Below, one piece after another: positions 45,401 to 60,400 of a stretch of DNA of 64,000 nt. How positions within the stretch are numbered: the first letter of the stretch is position 1; every line of letters begins with the position of its first letter. The position numbers and the translations under genes are program-made. The notes under the pieces were generated by a model. The model did no database searches. It saw only the letters and a program-made list of their open reading frames with translations, and was not told the origin of the DNA. The DNA comes from Galaxea fascicularis (Eukaryota; Cnidaria; Anthozoa; Scleractinia; Euphylliidae), in contig OX419335.1 of assembly GCA_948470475.1 (NCBI GenBank), positions 21,126,999 through 21,190,998 of the forward strand, read 5' to 3'.

Positions 45401-48400
45401 GCGTTTCAAAGTAAACCATTACGGTATTGCAACATTGCCACTTACTGATATGTCATCGATAAATCTTCTCATGTTTACGAACTCTTTTTCAACAAAGCCG
45501 TTCATGAAGCCCATATACTCTTCTTTTCCACCAAACCTATAAAACGAACAGAGCTTGTTGGCATTGGATTAACTCCTTAACTTCCAAGATCTGATTATCA
45601 ATTCTCCTTTCTAGCTGCTATACAGTTCCTTGTAGAGTAGTTAAGAGAATGTGGGGTTTTACACCTGTCTGCTGGACAATGCATTGCTGTTATGGGGTCA
45701 AGTTACATGCTAATCACTTCTGGGAGTTAATAGGGTTAAAAAGCTAAAAAGTTAAAATAAAAAAAGGGTGAAGATAAAAAAGCCGATAGACTAGGGGCCC
45801 TGTCGAGTAAGTTGGATCTGAACCCAAACATGCGTTTGCAGATGGAACATTTAATAAATTTTGCAGCTTTCCAATGTACATTGAAACTGTTTGCGGTTAT
45901 CTATGACCACGGATGATGAAGAGGCAATGGATTGCAACTTTAAAAAGTTGGTCAAATTTTTTGAGTTTCGTCACTGTGGTTGGGAAAAGTCACCATTAAA
46001 TAATACTAGTTAATTTTCCATCCAAGAAATAATTTGAAATCTACCTCTTCATCTCACCGTCGCACGGGCGGCACTTCCTCACAAATTGAACAAACTTATA
46101 AGACGAATTGCGGCCACTCTAAAGGCAAAAACAATGGTGTCTGGACAGAGTCCAAATTGCAACGTATTTATTCCATACTTGAAGGGGGGGGGGGGGGGGA
46201 GGGAGGGGAGGTAGGTATATGAAAGATACCGATTTACGCTAATTTATAATACACACTAAAATCCGCCTCATCGAGAGCTGATAATTACCTTGTGAAATTG
46301 GCCAAATTTTGCACCACCTTGGCAATTAGTGTTAGAGCTCTTGATGTTTTCTCATCTGGATATTCTGCAATATGATCAGTATTAAAGACGAATTAGAATA
46401 CCATGTGACCTCCCTTAAAGTGTCACAAGATTCAAAATTACACACCCATCACTAACCTTGTACTAAGTGAAACAAGCTTGGAGACAGAATGGCGGGGCAC
46501 AAAAACCGCAAGAAGATGGAGCCACTAAAATGGAAATAAAAACATAACTTTCAGTCGTCATCATTCCTTGTCTACTCCGACCCACCATTAGAGTTAAAAA
46601 AGTGGATCTTTAACAGGTTTGTGTGTGGGACTGACTGTAAGGTACGAAATTCAAATTGCAAACCTGGTAAGTCCTCTTGAACTGTAACTTACCAGTATAT
46701 AAAGAGACCACAAAAAAATAATGATAAAACAAAACCAGTGGTGGGAAAGTGGTAATCGAAAGTGCGTGACCATGATACGAAAAGTTAGTAAACTTGTACT
46801 TGTCCTTATGTCGTATTCAACCCCGGTGTAGACAAATTAAAAAGTCCCTAACGTTTGAAGACTTTGAGCTGACCTGATTAATTTTGTGCTTAAATCCTCA
46901 CTTCCTCCCTCGTGCCAACGACGGAATTCGTGAAACGTTGCTCTAAGATCACTGAAGGAAAAATATCAGATGTGAGTTATTTTGAAAAGACGTAATACTC
47001 GGAAAGCAATTTATCGTTATTCTCAAATATGTGTTCTGAACGAGAATCGCCTTGATTATGAAAAAGAATCTGGTTTTGTTTCATTTTGCGTGGTTCTTCT
47101 ACTATAAACGATAATCGATGTGCAGATAATTTATAAACGACAATACGCAATTCCCTTAACGCTGATGGTTGACCACTCCGGACCTTTAGTGAACGTCCCG
47201 TTTTCAGAATAGTCGAAGAAATATCTCATTGCGGAAACAGATTAACGTTAAAAGTCGAAAACTATTATCACTTAACTTCAGTAAGAAATAACCAGTACTG
47301 TATTCAAATGTAATCGCCAGTTTGTTAAAAACGGTGCAAAAGAGTTAGAAAACCTACAACATGGACAGGACTATTAACAGCAAATAGGCCATATTCGTAT
47401 TCTCGGTATTGAACTGGATCTAGCATGAAGTGGAGGCTCTTGCGGGGGAATCTTTTCATATGTAAATGTATTCCCCCGCAAGAGCCTCCACTTCATGCTA
47501 GATCCAGTTCAATACCGAGAATACGAATATGGCCTATTAGGTGCTCATGCTAAGACAACAGAACATGTAAAAGCCAAATATGGAACCGACAACGGGTTAG
47601 CAACCACATGCAAGTCACATGCCATAGTCTTACCTGGGAAAGAAGCAGGATGAGCACATGATCAGGTTCCAGACCTTCTCAACAAATGTCTTCAGGTTTT
47701 CTTTGTTGACTTCAATATTCCCGGATGTCTTTTTGGAGGGGTCGACCTGACAAAAGATTCCCATAGCATTGATATTCGATGGCCTGGCTCAGAGCCTCTA
47801 AACCAGGCCACAAGCAACCACTTGCAAATTAGATTTGCTTTATTGATGTAGGCAATGTGAATCTCACCTCACAATCTTCTTCAAACTCGTAAACTGATTG
47901 GACGAAATCTCCAAGTGTTTCTTGTAAGTACTGAGGGAAAACACGTTTCGCATTAAACACGCAGAAAATCATGTTTCAATACCACCATCGTTATGGTTTG
48001 CACTACAATGTTGTTAAAGAGCGTAGGAAATGGCAAACTTAAAAACTGCTGATTTAATTTGAGCAGCGAGAAGCCACCCTTCGTTTTGATAAGTGAATTG
48101 GCTACGGCGCTCTATCTACACCACAAGGCTACTGGTGCGGCCATGGTTTCATTCAAGTGATTTTCTATAGCAGCTGAAGTTATAATAAATTATTAAGAGA
48201 ATTATACGTTTTCTTTTCACATGAATGCTTATATCATGAAATAAAATTTGCCCACTTTGTTAAGCAAACACAACAAGAACGGCAATCTTGACCAGTTTAT
48301 CTATATCTATACTAACTGTGATCTGATCCAACAGTACAAAGATATGGGGTGAGAAAAACTACAAAACTCTCTTGGCTTACCGATTCACCAATCATTTTCA

Positions 48401-51400
48401 TGTATGAATCCATAGATTTTGTCGCAAAGGAATTGCCACGAAATACAAGGTTTTCATCCTCTGAAAGGTAAGTAAATTCGATAATTTAGTACAATAAAAA
48501 CTTCAACAGTGTGAAAATAAACGCTTGATTTTACGAAGTTAGCTCCAATAAAGTTTCCAAAAGTCACATACAACAACAATGGCTCTCGCCTTATTACGTT
48601 AACCAAGTTAATAAAGACGTTCTTTTAAGAGGGACAATTACCTAAATTCTTAACTTCCTCCAGAACAATACTTGCAAGAAACTCCGTAGCTTTCCCATTG
48701 GCCTGCAGGATTCTTAACAGCACTCGAGAAATTTCGTCCTGCATTGATAAAGGAATTTTTGAATTGAGCAACGATATTAAAAATTATATAATTATGATTC
48801 GATTCAAACATACCCAGTTAATAAAAGTGATATCCACAAACCTTAAGCTTTACGCTGACCACGGGTTCTAAGGCTTGACAAACTGTCATGTAGTTACGTT
48901 TTAAATACTGGGAAAAAAACAGAATGTAATGAATACAGCGAACTTAAAGGTGAAGAGAATTTTGATTAACAACTATACAGCTACAAAAACAATAAGAATC
49001 ATGGAATCATGGGGTTGAATTGATGAATTTCAGTAAAGGTCTCACTTTTGATTCTACACTGTTTAGTCATTTGAAATGACGCAGGTTCACCTCAAAATCA
49101 AGCAAGTCAGTGTGATTTCATTACTTGATTTCTCTGTGTTTGCGATGTCGCTGTAACTGGCAAGTGTTGGTGTCGAGTTTTGATAATAGGCGACTCACAA
49201 AAACTAATGCTGTAATGACTGTCTTTTCAGTAGCATAACAAAGGGAAAAGAAAAAGCCAAAACAAGCAAAGAAACAAAAACAAACCCATTACCTCTAGCA
49301 GTTCATTGTAACACTTCACTGGAAGAATGGAAACTTTCTGGTGGGAGAAATAAAAACAGCTAAGTATTTAAAACGCTTTCTTTTAACATGGATAAAGGCC
49401 TAAGAACCCTGAAATAAGGTTAAAGCCAGAAGTTAAAGGAACCAACATGTTAAAAAATACCTGATATTTAAAGCGGAGTCTGATGCTCGGCGCATCTCCT
49501 CCATTTGTTTTACTGCTCTCCATATTAACGGGGAACCATTTTTCCACTTCGACCCCAATATCCAAAGAGTCAACCGGTACATCTACAGATCCTATATGAG
49601 AAATAAAGGATTGATTTGTTACAAATAAAAAGAAGCGATGACAACCTGGTATTGCGGAATATAGACATATTTTGTTGATGTGGCTCAACAAAGAAATTAC
49701 AACAGTTACTGGTTAGACAAGCAAGGACTCGTCGTTTTGTGTTTTTCAATTATTTTTTAACCAAGGAAAATCTACGAAGCACAGATGCAGAGGATATTCC
49801 TGATTTAAAATGTGGCTTGTGTGAAGACCTGTCACAAAACAAAACATAGTCTAGTGAATTACTGAAGATTAAGATATCATTACTTACCGATGGGTTTTCG
49901 TTTCTCTTTCTTGTTTTTGCCATCTGCTTCCTTGTAAATTTGCACCGTTATGGTCTTCACTTCAGGTAAATCACTGAAAGACACACAGAGTCAAACTTGC
50001 AAACAGCAGAAAACAACTGAAGGTTACATGACTTTCCAGAAATACTGTTAGGTTGATTAGTCTCTATATTCTCTAAACTACAGCTTTAAGATATGTGTTT
50101 AGACATGTTGGGAGAATTAAGTTTAAAATCGGAGACAGAATTGGTTCTTCATTCTAAGGACGTTACTTGACTCTTTGCCACACTTTCCCTCCAAATTTCC
50201 TCCAAACGAATTCGACAATTTCCGTCTTTATGGTCTAAAAGGTTGACTGGCTACTTAAGTGGGAGTTTTTAGGCTAGGCGCTCAAACTGAAGCGTCTGCG
50301 TTTAGCTCTTCAGTATGGCAGGAAACCGAACGACGTGACGATTGAAACTGATGCTCATTTCTCTCTGCAAAAACACCATATATAGGGTACACCTCAGCAG
50401 ACTCACTTGAAGGCAAAATTTTCTCCCCAAAACAAAATATCTGACTTGGTCTTGGAAGACGTTTTAGCGTAGATGACTTTGTCAAAGAACAGTTCACAGA
50501 AAAACCTGGAAAATAAAAATTAGACGGAACACGCGTTAAGACTTTCGCATTCCTTTTAAATGTTCGAAACGAGCAACAATATTACACACACAGTTGTCTG
50601 TCAATCAGTTAATTAAAATCCGAGGAATATTGAGCATTCTAGGGCCTTTGAACGTGATACATGGCTTCTACTCTGACGAGCGTCATGACGTGAATCTGAG
50701 AAGCTGAGTAAAATGTAGTTTCTATGGCGCTACCAGAAAATGAAAAGAACTTAAGAAGTGCACTGAATCAGATCCCTTGAATTGATTGCTTTACCTTCGT
50801 TTCGGTTTGTCTGTTAGTCCTTTGGCCTCGACAATCCACACTGTTAAGCCGATATCTGTTCTGTATTGAACATCTCGTGTTGGCTGAATCGATTTCTTGA
50901 TGCTGTAGGGCCGAGAGAACAATGAAACGAGTTAAATAAATTGTCAGAGTAAATTTTCCACGATAAAGAAATCTGAGGCTTACTGACTAATATTATTTAA
51001 TCACGCAAATGAAAAAGCATCATTCCTTTACTTTATCCTATTAACGGAGAAAACACTTTTACGTAAACAAATCAATTCTTTCAATCCTAACTTCGTGCAA
51101 AATGTTTAGGAATTTTTACTGCCTACTTTGCCAGTTAGCTACACCAGTAGACAGACTCGTCTTTAAGTAATTCCACAAGAAAAATACGCCTCAAGTATCA
51201 GAGATAAACGCGAAAAGTATTTAGATATTTAGTTTTAAAGACGCTGGCATCAAATTAAAGATTTAGAACACGAGAAAAAAATGACTAAATTTGTACCTGA
51301 ATGACAACCTTTGTTCGCGGACCATTTTACACCGACTTTATAATATCACACAGAAATGATGAAATATTGCTTTTTTATAACTTTAACACTAAGGCAAAAC

Positions 51401-54400
51401 TGACTTGCTGTCAATCAATAAAATTTGGAATGTTTTTCCTCTTCCGTTTTAACGAAGATTCGCCCTTTCCAAACATGGAACTATTCTGTCATCGATGATG
51501 TACGAGCTTTCAAAATTGAATGAAAGGACTTGTTTTATTTTATTATATGGAAGAGAGTGTTTTACTGGGAACTAAACCACTCTTAGATTCCATATGCCAC
51601 TTCATCCGGGACCCGTGTGGCGTATTTTCCGTATGTCACCTTTGGGAGTGTCGCATCGTTCAGTGACGTCAAGATTCCCGCCTTTTGCTTTTGTTGAATT
51701 TGTTGTCTCCATATAATAAAAAGAACATTAAAAGTTGGCTCAAGGATATGAATTTTATGTTCTTGCCACTCGAACATAAAATTCATACCTTCTCGCCACC
51801 GTGTAATATCCTCTATGAATTTCTGACATGCTTTACTGAAACGGCACAAGAAGTGAAACGAAAAGAAATCCATCCTACCTGACGAAAGATAAAATATTAT
51901 GACCAAAATAAACTTACGCAACAAGCGAAAGAACCGAATTTTTAAGCATTTAAAGGTGCAGCATTTAGCTAAAAAGAACACAGATTTGCAAAACCAGTTT
52001 TAGCGGAAATCAAGGTTACCCATATGTTCATTGAATAAAAGACAGGCTGGACTGTAGGCTCTTAACTTAGAGGAACAACTTTCACTTCGTTTCAGACGTG
52101 GGTTTGCATAACGATATACCCAGGCGATTGAGCGATGGGAAATTTTCATTACTTTTAATTTCATTTTAGATTGTTTCATAAATATCTAGGAAAATTACCC
52201 TCTTCAGAGCAATCGAGGCAAAGAGAGCGACAATACAATACAGATAGATAGATAGATAGATTAACTGCACTAAGAAACACAGACGCTTTGACGCTGTCTT
52301 GATGACGTCACTAATATGTTCGTTCCACGTAAGATTGCTCGATATGGTCAAACCTAGTAGTTTGGCACTTGTCACCCTCTCTAGTTCTTTACCATCTACT
52401 ACAATAGATGCAAACTGGGGCCAATCTTTTGAAAAAGATATCCTGAGCTCCTTACACTTGTCGCTATTGAGTTTGACTCTGTTCTGCGTAGACCACTCCG
52501 CAAACTTGTCCGCGATCTCCTGGGCACAACTTCGGTTGCCCTTGGCAACGACCTCTGATGCGGTCGTATCGTCGACGTATTTCCATACATTAGCTAAATT
52601 ATTAACATCTAAATCATTCATGAGTACAAGGAATAGCCATGGGCCTAGTTTTGTTCCCTGAGGAACCCCGGAGGGCACTGAACCCCACTCGGAGTAACAG
52701 CCCTCGGATAGCTTGATGATCCTTTGGGAACGATTAGAAAGTAAATCTATGATCCAATTGATAATTCTTTATCTGTATTTCCTTTAATTTTTTTTTTTTT
52801 TTTTACAGTTTTAAATTTCTATATTTTAACTAAGGAATGAAATACTGAGGACAAAAAATATGTTCGAAAACGAAATATATAGGTGGATTAGAGATAGCAA
52901 ATGTCCAGAGCCTAAAGAAACCGTTGCTTCCGAGTTTGAACCTAGACAAGATAATGGTGTAATGTTTGTGTAGCTTTCACTCAGAAACAAACATACAAAA
53001 CACACAAATAAAACAAACAAGTGAAGCAGCAAAAAAGCACAAAAATATGACAGCGAGGATCATCAGTAGCCTCCTACGTAGACCTTCTTTAGGCTTGTCA
53101 CGCAATCTTTCCTCCCCTACGAGCGTTGTTCGGATTGCGTGACGGGTTAAAAGAAGGTCTGCGTAGCAAGCTAGGCCATCAGCAAAAGCACAAAAGCACG
53201 AAGCATATGTAGCGGGGGAGAGAATAGAGAAGAAGAGGTCGGTCATGTTGGTTGAGTGTCGAGAGAACCGCTTAGCTTAAATATTAGGTGCTGTTTAATT
53301 TTTTTTGTTGAAAACACGAGTGTTAAGATGTTTAAATTGGATTGGAAATTACCGCCAGATATTTGTTGCCACTGCCGAAACGGTTTGTTCACTAGCATTT
53401 GCTCTATAATACGCTTTGAACAGGTTTGCGTTTGAGGCATATCTTGTGTTACAGGAGTGGACATTTTTAGCATATTGAAAGTGAGTATTGAAAATACTTT
53501 TTATGCCAGTTATGGATGAATTTCAATGCCTTTAGTTCACACATATTAGCTACAATTAATGACGCCAGATGGGTCTCCATGTGTTTCCCATACAAAGTGG
53601 CAAAAAATATAATCCTAATTAAATGATTTTGTTTGGGCTGAAGTTTATCAATATGGGACGTATAAGTACTTCCCCATGCATGCTACAATTGCATACGAAA
53701 GATGAGGGTGTAATTCTCAGAAAGACATTTTTTTATAGAACAATACATGTTTCTGTAGTACCGCTGCCGAAGTTGTAGAGGGGATAGATAAAGGCGAAGT
53801 TTCTACAATATACCAGTACTTTTTGAAATTCGAGAACAAATATATCAAATGTTGTTTGCAATGTAGCCCTACAACACCAATGTATCATCATCATCTAAAA
53901 TGGGCAGCAACCCCAACATCATCAGACAAAGTTATGAGGTGCCTGGATAATATCTAATGCTGAAGCCCTTGAACCTCCACTTTTCATTTTCTAGGGAGTT
54001 TGCAGTTCATGTTTTCATTTATTACTATTTCTATTCGTGGCATGTTTCACTGAGAAAAAGAAAGAAAGAGGTAGCAATAAGAGATGTTTGATGAAACTGT
54101 AACCTTACCTCACTACCCATTTTTCAAGCTCCTGAGAACTTCGACACGAAAAATACTTGGTCTCATGGGGCGTGGTCACTTGGAAACAGTGTTGCCTTGA
54201 AAGAATGCTGGGATGGATCGGACGGACTGTCACGTGACCACTTATCGACAAGTCTACGCTGTCCTGTTGGAGCAACAAATTTAAAACAGTGGATGTAAGG
54301 TCACTGATGAGCAGTACATTGATTTTTGATTATATTTCATTCATACAGTGTTTCTTAGCTCTATCGCTCTTTCGTTGGACTACAACGGATCAACGCTTGA

Positions 54401-57400
54401 GTGGTCCCATGTGGCAACATTAGCATTTTGTGTAATCCGGCAAAACCACATGTACGTAGCAAACTGTGCTTGATAGAGACTGGTCGGTGTCCTCGCCAGA
54501 GGCAGGTCAATAATACAACATAAGCGCAAGTTAACCAAAGGCAGATGTAAGTGAAACTCATATGTGATCCGAAAAGCTGAGTTTTTTAACACTTGTCTAC
54601 CTGTCTATTACAAAACTGTCACAAACAGAACACAATGTTCCATGAGAGGACATTTACTTAAGACACAAACTAAAGTAATGTCTCTTTGACTGATTAACTA
54701 ATGGATGAAGTATTGTAACTCACTGAAGTAAATGATCTATTAGAAGGCTGTTGTTGGTCTCTTTTGAAATAGTCATATAACAGCAAGAGCTTACAAAACA
54801 ATTTTACATCATTAATACGGCAGTTTAAGTCCGGACCTGGACTGAGCTAAAATGAAAATTATGCAAAATCATTGCAAAATCCGCATCAAAATCATTTTAT
54901 ATCACTAATAGTTGAAAGGTGACAGACCGCAAATAAATGTTGTTTCTAAAAATATCTAAATGTAATAACTGTTTATCAGTACAATAAGGCAGTTTAAGTC
55001 CAGACGTCAGTGGACTGATCTTGTAATAACTAAGGAAATCGTCCCTAAGAGAAGAAAAGAAACAATTTCAGCTACATTGATGGGCTCTGGATGTCCATGG
55101 GTCTCTTGGTTTGCTTCGTTCTGTTTTGCTAAGTGCGTTATCGCGATTGTTTGTTTGTCTTTTATTAAATATATAGTTTTTTTTCTGGGAGGCTGGAAGA
55201 GGAGATGGTGAAAAGTTTGAATCGTCTACACTACAACACGCGATGTTAGGACAAAATTACGTGCCGACTAAAAGCCTCAATGTTATTAAAACTCTTGGTG
55301 TAACCTTTTAAACCTTTTAACGAATCCTGACCTAGTGTAAACAAAAACACTAACAACAGTAGAGTCACGAGAAAAAAAATGTATACGAACGAAACACCAA
55401 CACATGGAGTTAGCTGCAAAATCTGGTTCATTATCTGACAACGAAGAACATAGTACTTTATTGTATTTATTCAAATTTCATGTTCACCACATTCAATAAA
55501 AAGACAAATTGGATGTTAGTGACTAACAAAGGAATGTTCCAAGTTTCGGACGCGGAAGGGGTTCCTAACCTCAAATTCCTTTTCAATTTGCCTATTGTTC
55601 CCTCGGTCAAATTAATGTACCGCAAAATTGACTAAGGCGTAAACATTTAATATAATTACTATTCCCAAACAAAAGCGCTCTTTCAGTGGTCCTGTGTATT
55701 GTTCAAACAACTGCTCATGAAACCCGACACAGCACTACAAATATTTTCTTTACGACCTTTTACATTCAACTGACAGACCAAAAGCTGCTTCTACAATAGA
55801 GTTTAAACATTCACCATTGCGTCGCATCGCTTTATTTCGTCCGGTTTTTGTTTTTCAGGTTTTTCCTCAGTAGCTACTTCGTGAAAAAAGAAAACAACCA
55901 AAGAGTTCTAGTTGGATAAGGACTTGCGTGAAGGACATTTCTGTTTACATCTATCCTTTATTTAGAACAGAAATGAGCCCTGGTCTATACTGTAGTTTAT
56001 TTGTGTATGGCGCGCGTGCGTAAACTGGTCACCTTAACGTGACAGTTTGCGTTCCAAATAAATCGTATCCTTTTCTAAATTCGTCAAGGAGCTGTACCAA
56101 CTTTCATAAAATATTTTATAGACACTATGAAAAAAGCATGTTCTCAGATCTCAAACTGCAGCGCAAAGGGGGATTCAAATACAACAGAATGGAAAATCAA
56201 ATAAATAAGATCTAAGAGAGTTTCTTGTGTTCGCGATTGTGGTTATCAGAGTTGGTTAGCGCTCTGTATTGCCCCGCCATTCTGGAACTTCAGCTTAGGA
56301 CAAGCAGTTGTAATAGTACCTAAGTTACAGCGTTCTCGACGACTTCTACCTTTGAAAACTATTCCAAAATTTCCGCGAAATCTCAGCCCAGCGCAGCACC
56401 ATAACAACATAAACTAAAAACAAACTGAATGGATCTGTCTGCCTGCATACTGACTTCGTACAGACTGGAAATCTAGCTAAATCTGATTTAGAAAGATACT
56501 TGGACAAAATCCCTCCAGACAATAGCAACGGACTGTAGGCCATCACAGAGCAGTCTATGGCGTATTATTACTATAGCGTGAACACTGTTTAAAACAATGG
56601 ATCACTTACAGTTGTTGTTTTCATTTTGTTATCCAGTGTTTCGTGTGACCTCCATCGTGGGATAGTTGGTGGACTCAAGCCGGAAAAGCCACTGGGAATT
56701 GATACAAAGATCACGAAATCAAGACAAAGTTTCCATTGATAGCACACACTCGCTCGATCACACGCTGAACTGAGATCGTGTATGTTTTAGCCTGATAACA
56801 AAACGGTAACTGGGCCGTCACCGCACATCACTCATAATTTATACAACTGTCGCCGAGACCATATGATCGGCAAGTGACTCAGCTAATTGACGTATGTACG
56901 AATTGGTTGAAATTGGGAATAATTTGCAGACATTAGCTAATTTGATGATAAAATAAAACCTTGTTATAAACAGGTGGAGAAAAGAATTAATGACTGAAAA
57001 AATATAGAAAAAGAGTATTACAAATGTAGTCTAATTTATGCATAGCACAGTCTCTAAGTATTCTGTGGCATACATTTACGAACAAATGATCCAATACTGT
57101 ATAAATAACCGATTATTTAAGTTTTTCTAAGTTTTTTACGAGGAAGCTCAACCAACGTATTTGCCAGTGTTGTAAATAACCGATTTGTTCTACATTGGTG
57201 TGTCAGAAAAAATTTTTCCTTGTGAATCAAGCCGCTTCGATAGTTTGAGCGCAAATGCTTTGGTATTTGGGAGTCACTGGGAAGGAAGATCTGGCATGTC
57301 GTGATTTACACAAGTGTATGACCACATAAAACTTGAATGATCAAATAGATTAGACAAACTGTATCCGAATTGGCTCTCCAAAACAGCAAGTGAATGGCAA

Positions 57401-60400
57401 TGCTGCTATGCAAAAATCAGGACGAATGAAGAAAACTACGCGAAAGGTAATCATTCAATATCTAATTTCCATGCCCATCGTCGGCATGCCTGAACAGAAT
57501 CCTTTCGTCTATACACCGGTTAAATCAAAGAAATACACAGGATGTGAAAATCAAAAGAGCATAGAATTAGTGAGCTATGACGACAACTTAAACGGAAATA
57601 ACATAGGAAACTAAGGACAACACGGATGGACATATGCTCTTCCCTTGAAGACTGAACAATCAAATTCCCTTCAAACTAGCAGTTTAGGCTAAAGCCATCG
57701 TTAAGGACGACTTTAAAAAAGAGATGAGTTTTACACACGTCTCATTGAATTGGTGGGTTTAGGGGAGATATATTCAAACCGAGAAAATGCGTTGTTGGCT
57801 TTGTGGTGGTTGACAAGATCTTACCGTGTTATGGACTGGACTGTTTGAGTTGCATCAGAAACATGAATACTTGGCATCTGCATAAGTTGCGCAAATTGCG
57901 AATCGTCCATTACATCTGCGTGAAGTTAATTACCGCTGAGATCTTATCTTTGTCGCTCAAAATCAGTTGTTCCAATTACAGGATCCATATAAACGATTTA
58001 AAGAACACTTCGAGTAAAACCAGCGCTTGGAACAAAAGATCACTTCCGAAGAACAAACCACCCAGTGGAATTGCGTTGGACGCAATTACAATGCAGAGGG
58101 ATTATCTCGTTTGTTCGGAATTTTTCACGGCTTTTGTATAAATGCTTAGTTTAGTTTATAAAAGACTGAGAGAAATTGTTTTAGAATCAAATGCCGATGG
58201 GAGGGAGAGCTAATTGACAGCGCCATACAAGCAACTTTTTAATGAAGTTAATTGCTCGTACAATGGCCCATTTTCAATAGTGTTCTTTAACGTACATAGG
58301 CCAATTGCGATTAAGATACAGTATGAAAACCTGTTGCTGTAAGTATTTGTAGTGCTAGCATGATAATAATAATATTTAATATTTCTTAGGCGCAAATTAA
58401 CATGTGAATATGATCAAAATAGTTGATCAAATGATTTATACCAAGAATGGAAACGAAATATAAGTACAGAAAATTCTACGCCGGGAGCAAATCTCATTTG
58501 AGGAAAATAGGGAAATCAAACACAACTTAAAATTTCTCAGCGTATCTACTCAAATGCTTTAACATTCAAGTCGTAAGTTCTTATGTTATGTTTCTCTTTG
58601 TTTTTCAAAGCAGTTGGAAATGTCGGGTCCCTAGATTAGAAGATTTAAATGATTACATTTAAGAAGCTTCTGTGAATACTTTGGATGTACCTGACCATAA
58701 AATGGGTTGCTTTATTGAAAACACGAGTGAAGTGAAATGAGATGCCACCGGTTAGGCTTTTACCGATTTAGGGTAAGAGCCAGAAGGCAAAATCAAACTG
58801 AGAACATTATAACATTGAAAAAGATGCCTGAGTCCACAAATCGTGTTGATGTAGCCTGCCTTGGAGCCCTACCGCTGAAACTTGTTAAGATGTTAAATAT
58901 CAGTACAGAATTCAACGCCGCTGAACGAATAGTCCCATGTCATTTTAGTATTGCTTTGTTCCTGTATTTTTTTTCCCAGACGATCTCAATAGTCTGGCCC
59001 TTTAAGCTTTGGAAGTTCACTTGCTTCATTATATAACAATTACACGTACATCTTATAATCCTAAATATTTCACCATATTTGAAAGCTTTTTAATGAATTG
59101 TTGCACTTACCCATCTTCACCAGAGTTCGTGGTCCTTGGTATAAACAAACTTCTTGACCGATGAGATCTTAGTCCATCCGCAATTTTTTTGGAAATGTCC
59201 TGAAAGCAAAAACCTCTTCCTTTAAACTTCCTCTTTCCTTAACTAGAAACCAGCAGAACTCAAAGTTTTGCGTTATCCTATTTCCCAGCCAAAAGAGAAA
59301 CTTACAGATTTTCTTGTTTATATCAGGTGCTAAGACAACTTTCTCGGGAAAAAACTGCCACAGTTGATTCCGATAAAACTACGTTCCCTTGATTAATTGA
59401 AAGCCCGCGTCAGATTCAAGAACCGACAGATGCTTTCACCTGTCAGTAATTCTGACGCTTGTTACGTTTTAATTAAGAAATATAAATTTGCGGAAACAGT
59501 TGATATTAGGCGCTGGGAAATCTTTGTCAAAAGGAATAACATTCTCTTTCGAAACTAACATATGACTACGCAAAAATGTTCGGGAAAAACGCTTTTGGCA
59601 AAATTGTACAAAACTGATACACTTTTCAATACATCTAAAGTAACCAGGAAGAACTAAGGACGCTCAAACGCCAAATAAGGCAAAATTAAGTGAAATAGCT
59701 TTTTAGAACTAAGAATGTTGCAAAACAAGGATTACGCTAACCGCTTTAAGGCAATAATGGCGAGAAGTTAAAGCATTTTGCAAGTAAGCCATTGAAAAAA
59801 ATCAAATTTTTAAATTAATTTTCTGATTAACAGTGGATAGCATTCTTTTTTAATCAGGTCAGAAAACTAAAAACGCTGTTTGTCTTTTAACCTGCTTCAA
59901 TCGAGGGCTCCAATGTTTAACGCCAAGGCTGCCTTTATTTTGCATTATTTACCAAAATGCGCTGAGGTTTCACTGTCCTCTGGAGACAAAGGCCACGCGC
60001 GATTAACTACGCGGAGTTTTTAATGGTCGACTGATCAATTCCTACAGAGGGCGACTTTTGTCACTAATAAAACCACAAGAACGTTAAAAAGCAGTATCGA
60101 AACAATATTGGTCTAAGCCACATTTTTCCGCTGCCACATGAAACTTGAATAATTATCAAGAGAAGACGTTGTGGAATTTTCTTTCAAAGTTAATTATTTT
60201 TTACCAAAACACGAAATGCCCTTTCACTTCTGAGATCGCATCTGAGATCGCATGATGTTGATTATAGTCCCGGTTATAGTGTAACCTGTACGTTTGTTAT
60301 TCTGAAGTGATATTTAAAATTACAACACTGCTGCAGAAATCAATACTTTGTTAAGTCAAAAACTGTTCGTCTACCTCATCTTGCTTCACGTCCAGAACAC

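Noticed and set aside
57803..58141. 112-codon plus-strand frame in a RasGAP intron
   Set aside because: No recognisable domain, no splice signals and no supporting neighbours.
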